A DNA stretch of 44,258 nt from Paraburkholderia guartelaensis (GTDB lineage: Bacteria > Pseudomonadota > Gammaproteobacteria > Burkholderiales > Burkholderiaceae). The notes beneath the pieces are model-generated. The model worked only from the letters and a program-made list of their open reading frames with translations, made no database searches and had not been told where the DNA came from. The stretch is from assembly GCF_004353905.1 (NCBI RefSeq), contig NZ_SMOD01000054.1, positions 1 through 44,258 on the forward strand, in the 5' to 3' direction. A program made the translations under genes and the position numbers. Positions 43,641 through 44,258 of this stretch are shown one piece after another (the first letter of the stretch is position 1; every line of letters begins with the position of its first letter).

Positions 43641-43646
43641 TATAAT
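43641..43646 (+). promoter_or_regulatory. -10 box of the tRNA-Arg promoter
   Basis: A consensus TATAAT lies 13 bp before the first tRNA-Arg. No clear -35 is seen; AAGGCC-type inverted repeats (about 43612-43638) occupy that place and may have a regulatory role. Confidence 0.6.
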
Positions 43647-43659
43647 CTCTTTTCTGCGT

Positions 43660-43736
43660 GCGGCTGTAGCTCAGTTGGATAGAGTACTTGGCTACGAACC
43701 AAGGGGTCGTGGGTTCGAATCCTGCCAGCCGCGCCA
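43660..43736 (+). tRNA. tRNA-Arg (anticodon ACG), copy 1
   Basis: The acceptor GCGGCTG pairs with CAGCCGC. The D-arm AGCTCAGTTGGATAGAG, the anticodon stem-loop CTTGG-CTACGAA-CCAAG with ACG, and the T-arm GTGGGTTCGAATCCTGC are present, with discriminator G and encoded CCA. It is identical to the copy at 43818-43894. Confidence 0.95.
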
Positions 43737-43817
43737 CTTATTCGAAGCGTTTCCCGTCTGTTTGAGTTGGGAAGGGTTTCAAGCAGTATAGTGTTGTAAG
43801 TAGTATCGTTTTAGCGT

Positions 43818-43894
43818 GCGGCTGTAGCTCAGTTGGATAGAGTACTTGGCTACGAACCAAGGGGTCGTGGGTTCGAATCCTGCCAGCCGCGCCA
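43818..43894 (+). tRNA. tRNA-Arg (anticodon ACG), copy 2
   Basis: This is a 77-nt sequence identical to copy 1, 81 bp downstream, probably in the same transcript. No separate promoter is obvious in the spacer. It is followed by a terminator and then the IS256-type element. Confidence 0.95.
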
Positions 43895-43901
43895 CCAAAT
43901 G

Positions 43902-43936
43902 AAGGGCCTTTCCGAATGGAAAGGCCCTTTGTCTTT
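43902..43936 (+). terminator. Intrinsic terminator after the tRNA-Arg pair
   Basis: AAGGGCCTTTCC-GAAT-GGAAAGGCCCTT is followed by TGTCTTTT. It ends the two-tRNA transcript. Confidence 0.9.
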
Positions 43937-43960
43937 TCAGCTGCGGAATTACGTGCGCCT

Positions 43961-44258
43961 GGGGGCCTGTCATAAATTTTGTGTGTAAGGCATAACATGT
44001 AGCTCAAGGAGCATGTATGCCACGCAAACCCAAGACGTCCCCCGAGGCCCTGACGGCGTTGCCGTCCATTCCGAAGGAACTGATCGACCAGTTCGTGAAG
44101 GGGCCGATGACGGCCGAAGCGGTGCATGCCGCCTCAGCGGCGTTCAAGAAGGCGCTGATCGAGCGGGCGCTGGGCGCCGAACTTGGACACCATCTGGGCT
44201 ATCCGGCCGGCGCCGTGCGGCCCGAGAACGCGACCAACCAGCGCAACGGCAAGAGCGG
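43961..44258 (+). mobile_element. IS256-type insertion sequence, left end (truncated by window edge)
   Basis: The probable terminal inverted repeat begins near GGGGGCCTGTCATAAATTTT (43961-43980) and is followed 35-40 bp later by a Mutator-type transposase gene. The other end lies beyond the window, so target duplication and exact tip cannot be checked. It sits 25 bp past the terminator of the tRNA-Arg pair. Confidence 0.7.
44017..44258 (+). CDS. IS256/Mutator-family transposase, N-terminal fragment
   Basis: Eighty residues are visible before the window ends. The N-terminus reads MPRKPKTSPEALTALPSIPK, then ELIDQFVKGPMTAEAVHAAS, and LERALGAELGHHLGY-like text (IERALGAELGHHLGYPAGAV) followed by NATNQRNGKS. 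This GAELxxHLGY...NxRNGKS pattern is characteristic of IS256-family transposases. AAGGAG lies eight bases upstream of the ATG at 44017. The catalytic DDE residues are outside the window, so intactness is unknown. Confidence 0.85.
   Translation, partial: MPRKPKTSPEALTALPSIPKELIDQFVKGPMTAEAVHAASAAFKKALIERALGAELGHHLGYPAGAVRPENATNQRNGKS

Overview
This 44 kb window is GC-rich chromosomal DNA from a betaproteobacterium. It is most likely Burkholderia sensu lato (Paraburkholderia/Caballeronia-like). I infer this from the fds-type formate dehydrogenase with a divergent FdsR-type regulator, the OmpC-like 'QSSVTLYG' porin, the PepN, GreB and XdhABC types, and the codon usage. No sequence search was possible, so genus is an inference. 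Both ends lie in mobile DNA: the left edge cuts an IS21-type element and the right edge cuts an IS256-type element. They are different families, so the window is not a simple composite transposon.

Layout. 0.4-7.3 kb: a small exported protein, then a divergent pair made of a molybdenum-type regulator (fdsR, minus strand) and the NAD-dependent formate dehydrogenase operon fdsG-fdsB-fdsA-fdsD (plus strand). The accessory gene fdsC (an FdhD homologue), usually between fdsA and fdsD, is absent. 7.3-13 kb: an FAD monooxygenase, an intricate 331-bp palindromic repeat, a zinc-type ArsR/CDF efflux pair with a perfect 11-2-11 operator, and a TPR-glycosyltransferase. 13-20.9 kb: an MHS-family carboxylate transporter, a GNAT acetyltransferase, a class-I glutamine amidotransferase with a long disordered N-terminus, a CPA2 antiporter, an amidase and DsbB. 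21.2-28.9 kb: a purine-breakdown block, xdhA-xdhB-xdhC, adenine deaminase and guanine deaminase. Together these convert adenine and guanine through hypoxanthine and xanthine to urate. 29-35 kb: a yybP-ykoY (manganese) riboswitch in front of a GDT1/TMEM165-type exporter, a DUF4136-like lipoprotein, PepN, fructose-1,6-bisphosphatase and tRNA-Thr(CGU). 35-44 kb: a LysR/aldo-keto reductase divergent pair, a 49-aa protein, a secreted chorismate mutase, a DEDDh-exonuclease/GIY-YIG fusion, a cold-shock protein with a long leader, a 66-aa protein, a porin, GreB, two identical tRNA-Arg(ACG) genes, and the IS256-type element.

How the genes fit together. Two molybdenum enzymes lie here, formate dehydrogenase and xanthine dehydrogenase, and the latter brings its own cofactor-insertion chaperone XdhC. 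Formate oxidation yields NADH, and purine breakdown supplies nitrogen. Metal homeostasis appears twice: a zinc-type repressor/exporter pair and a Mn riboswitch/exporter pair. Most other genes are ordinary housekeeping functions.

The features most worth a second look are the nested palindrome at 9061-9391, the paired palindromic sites between fdsR and fdsG, the missing fdsC, and the unusual domain architectures at 15328-16689 and 16822-18579. I did not find CRISPR arrays, phage genes, toxin-antitoxin pairs or a recognisable new defence system.
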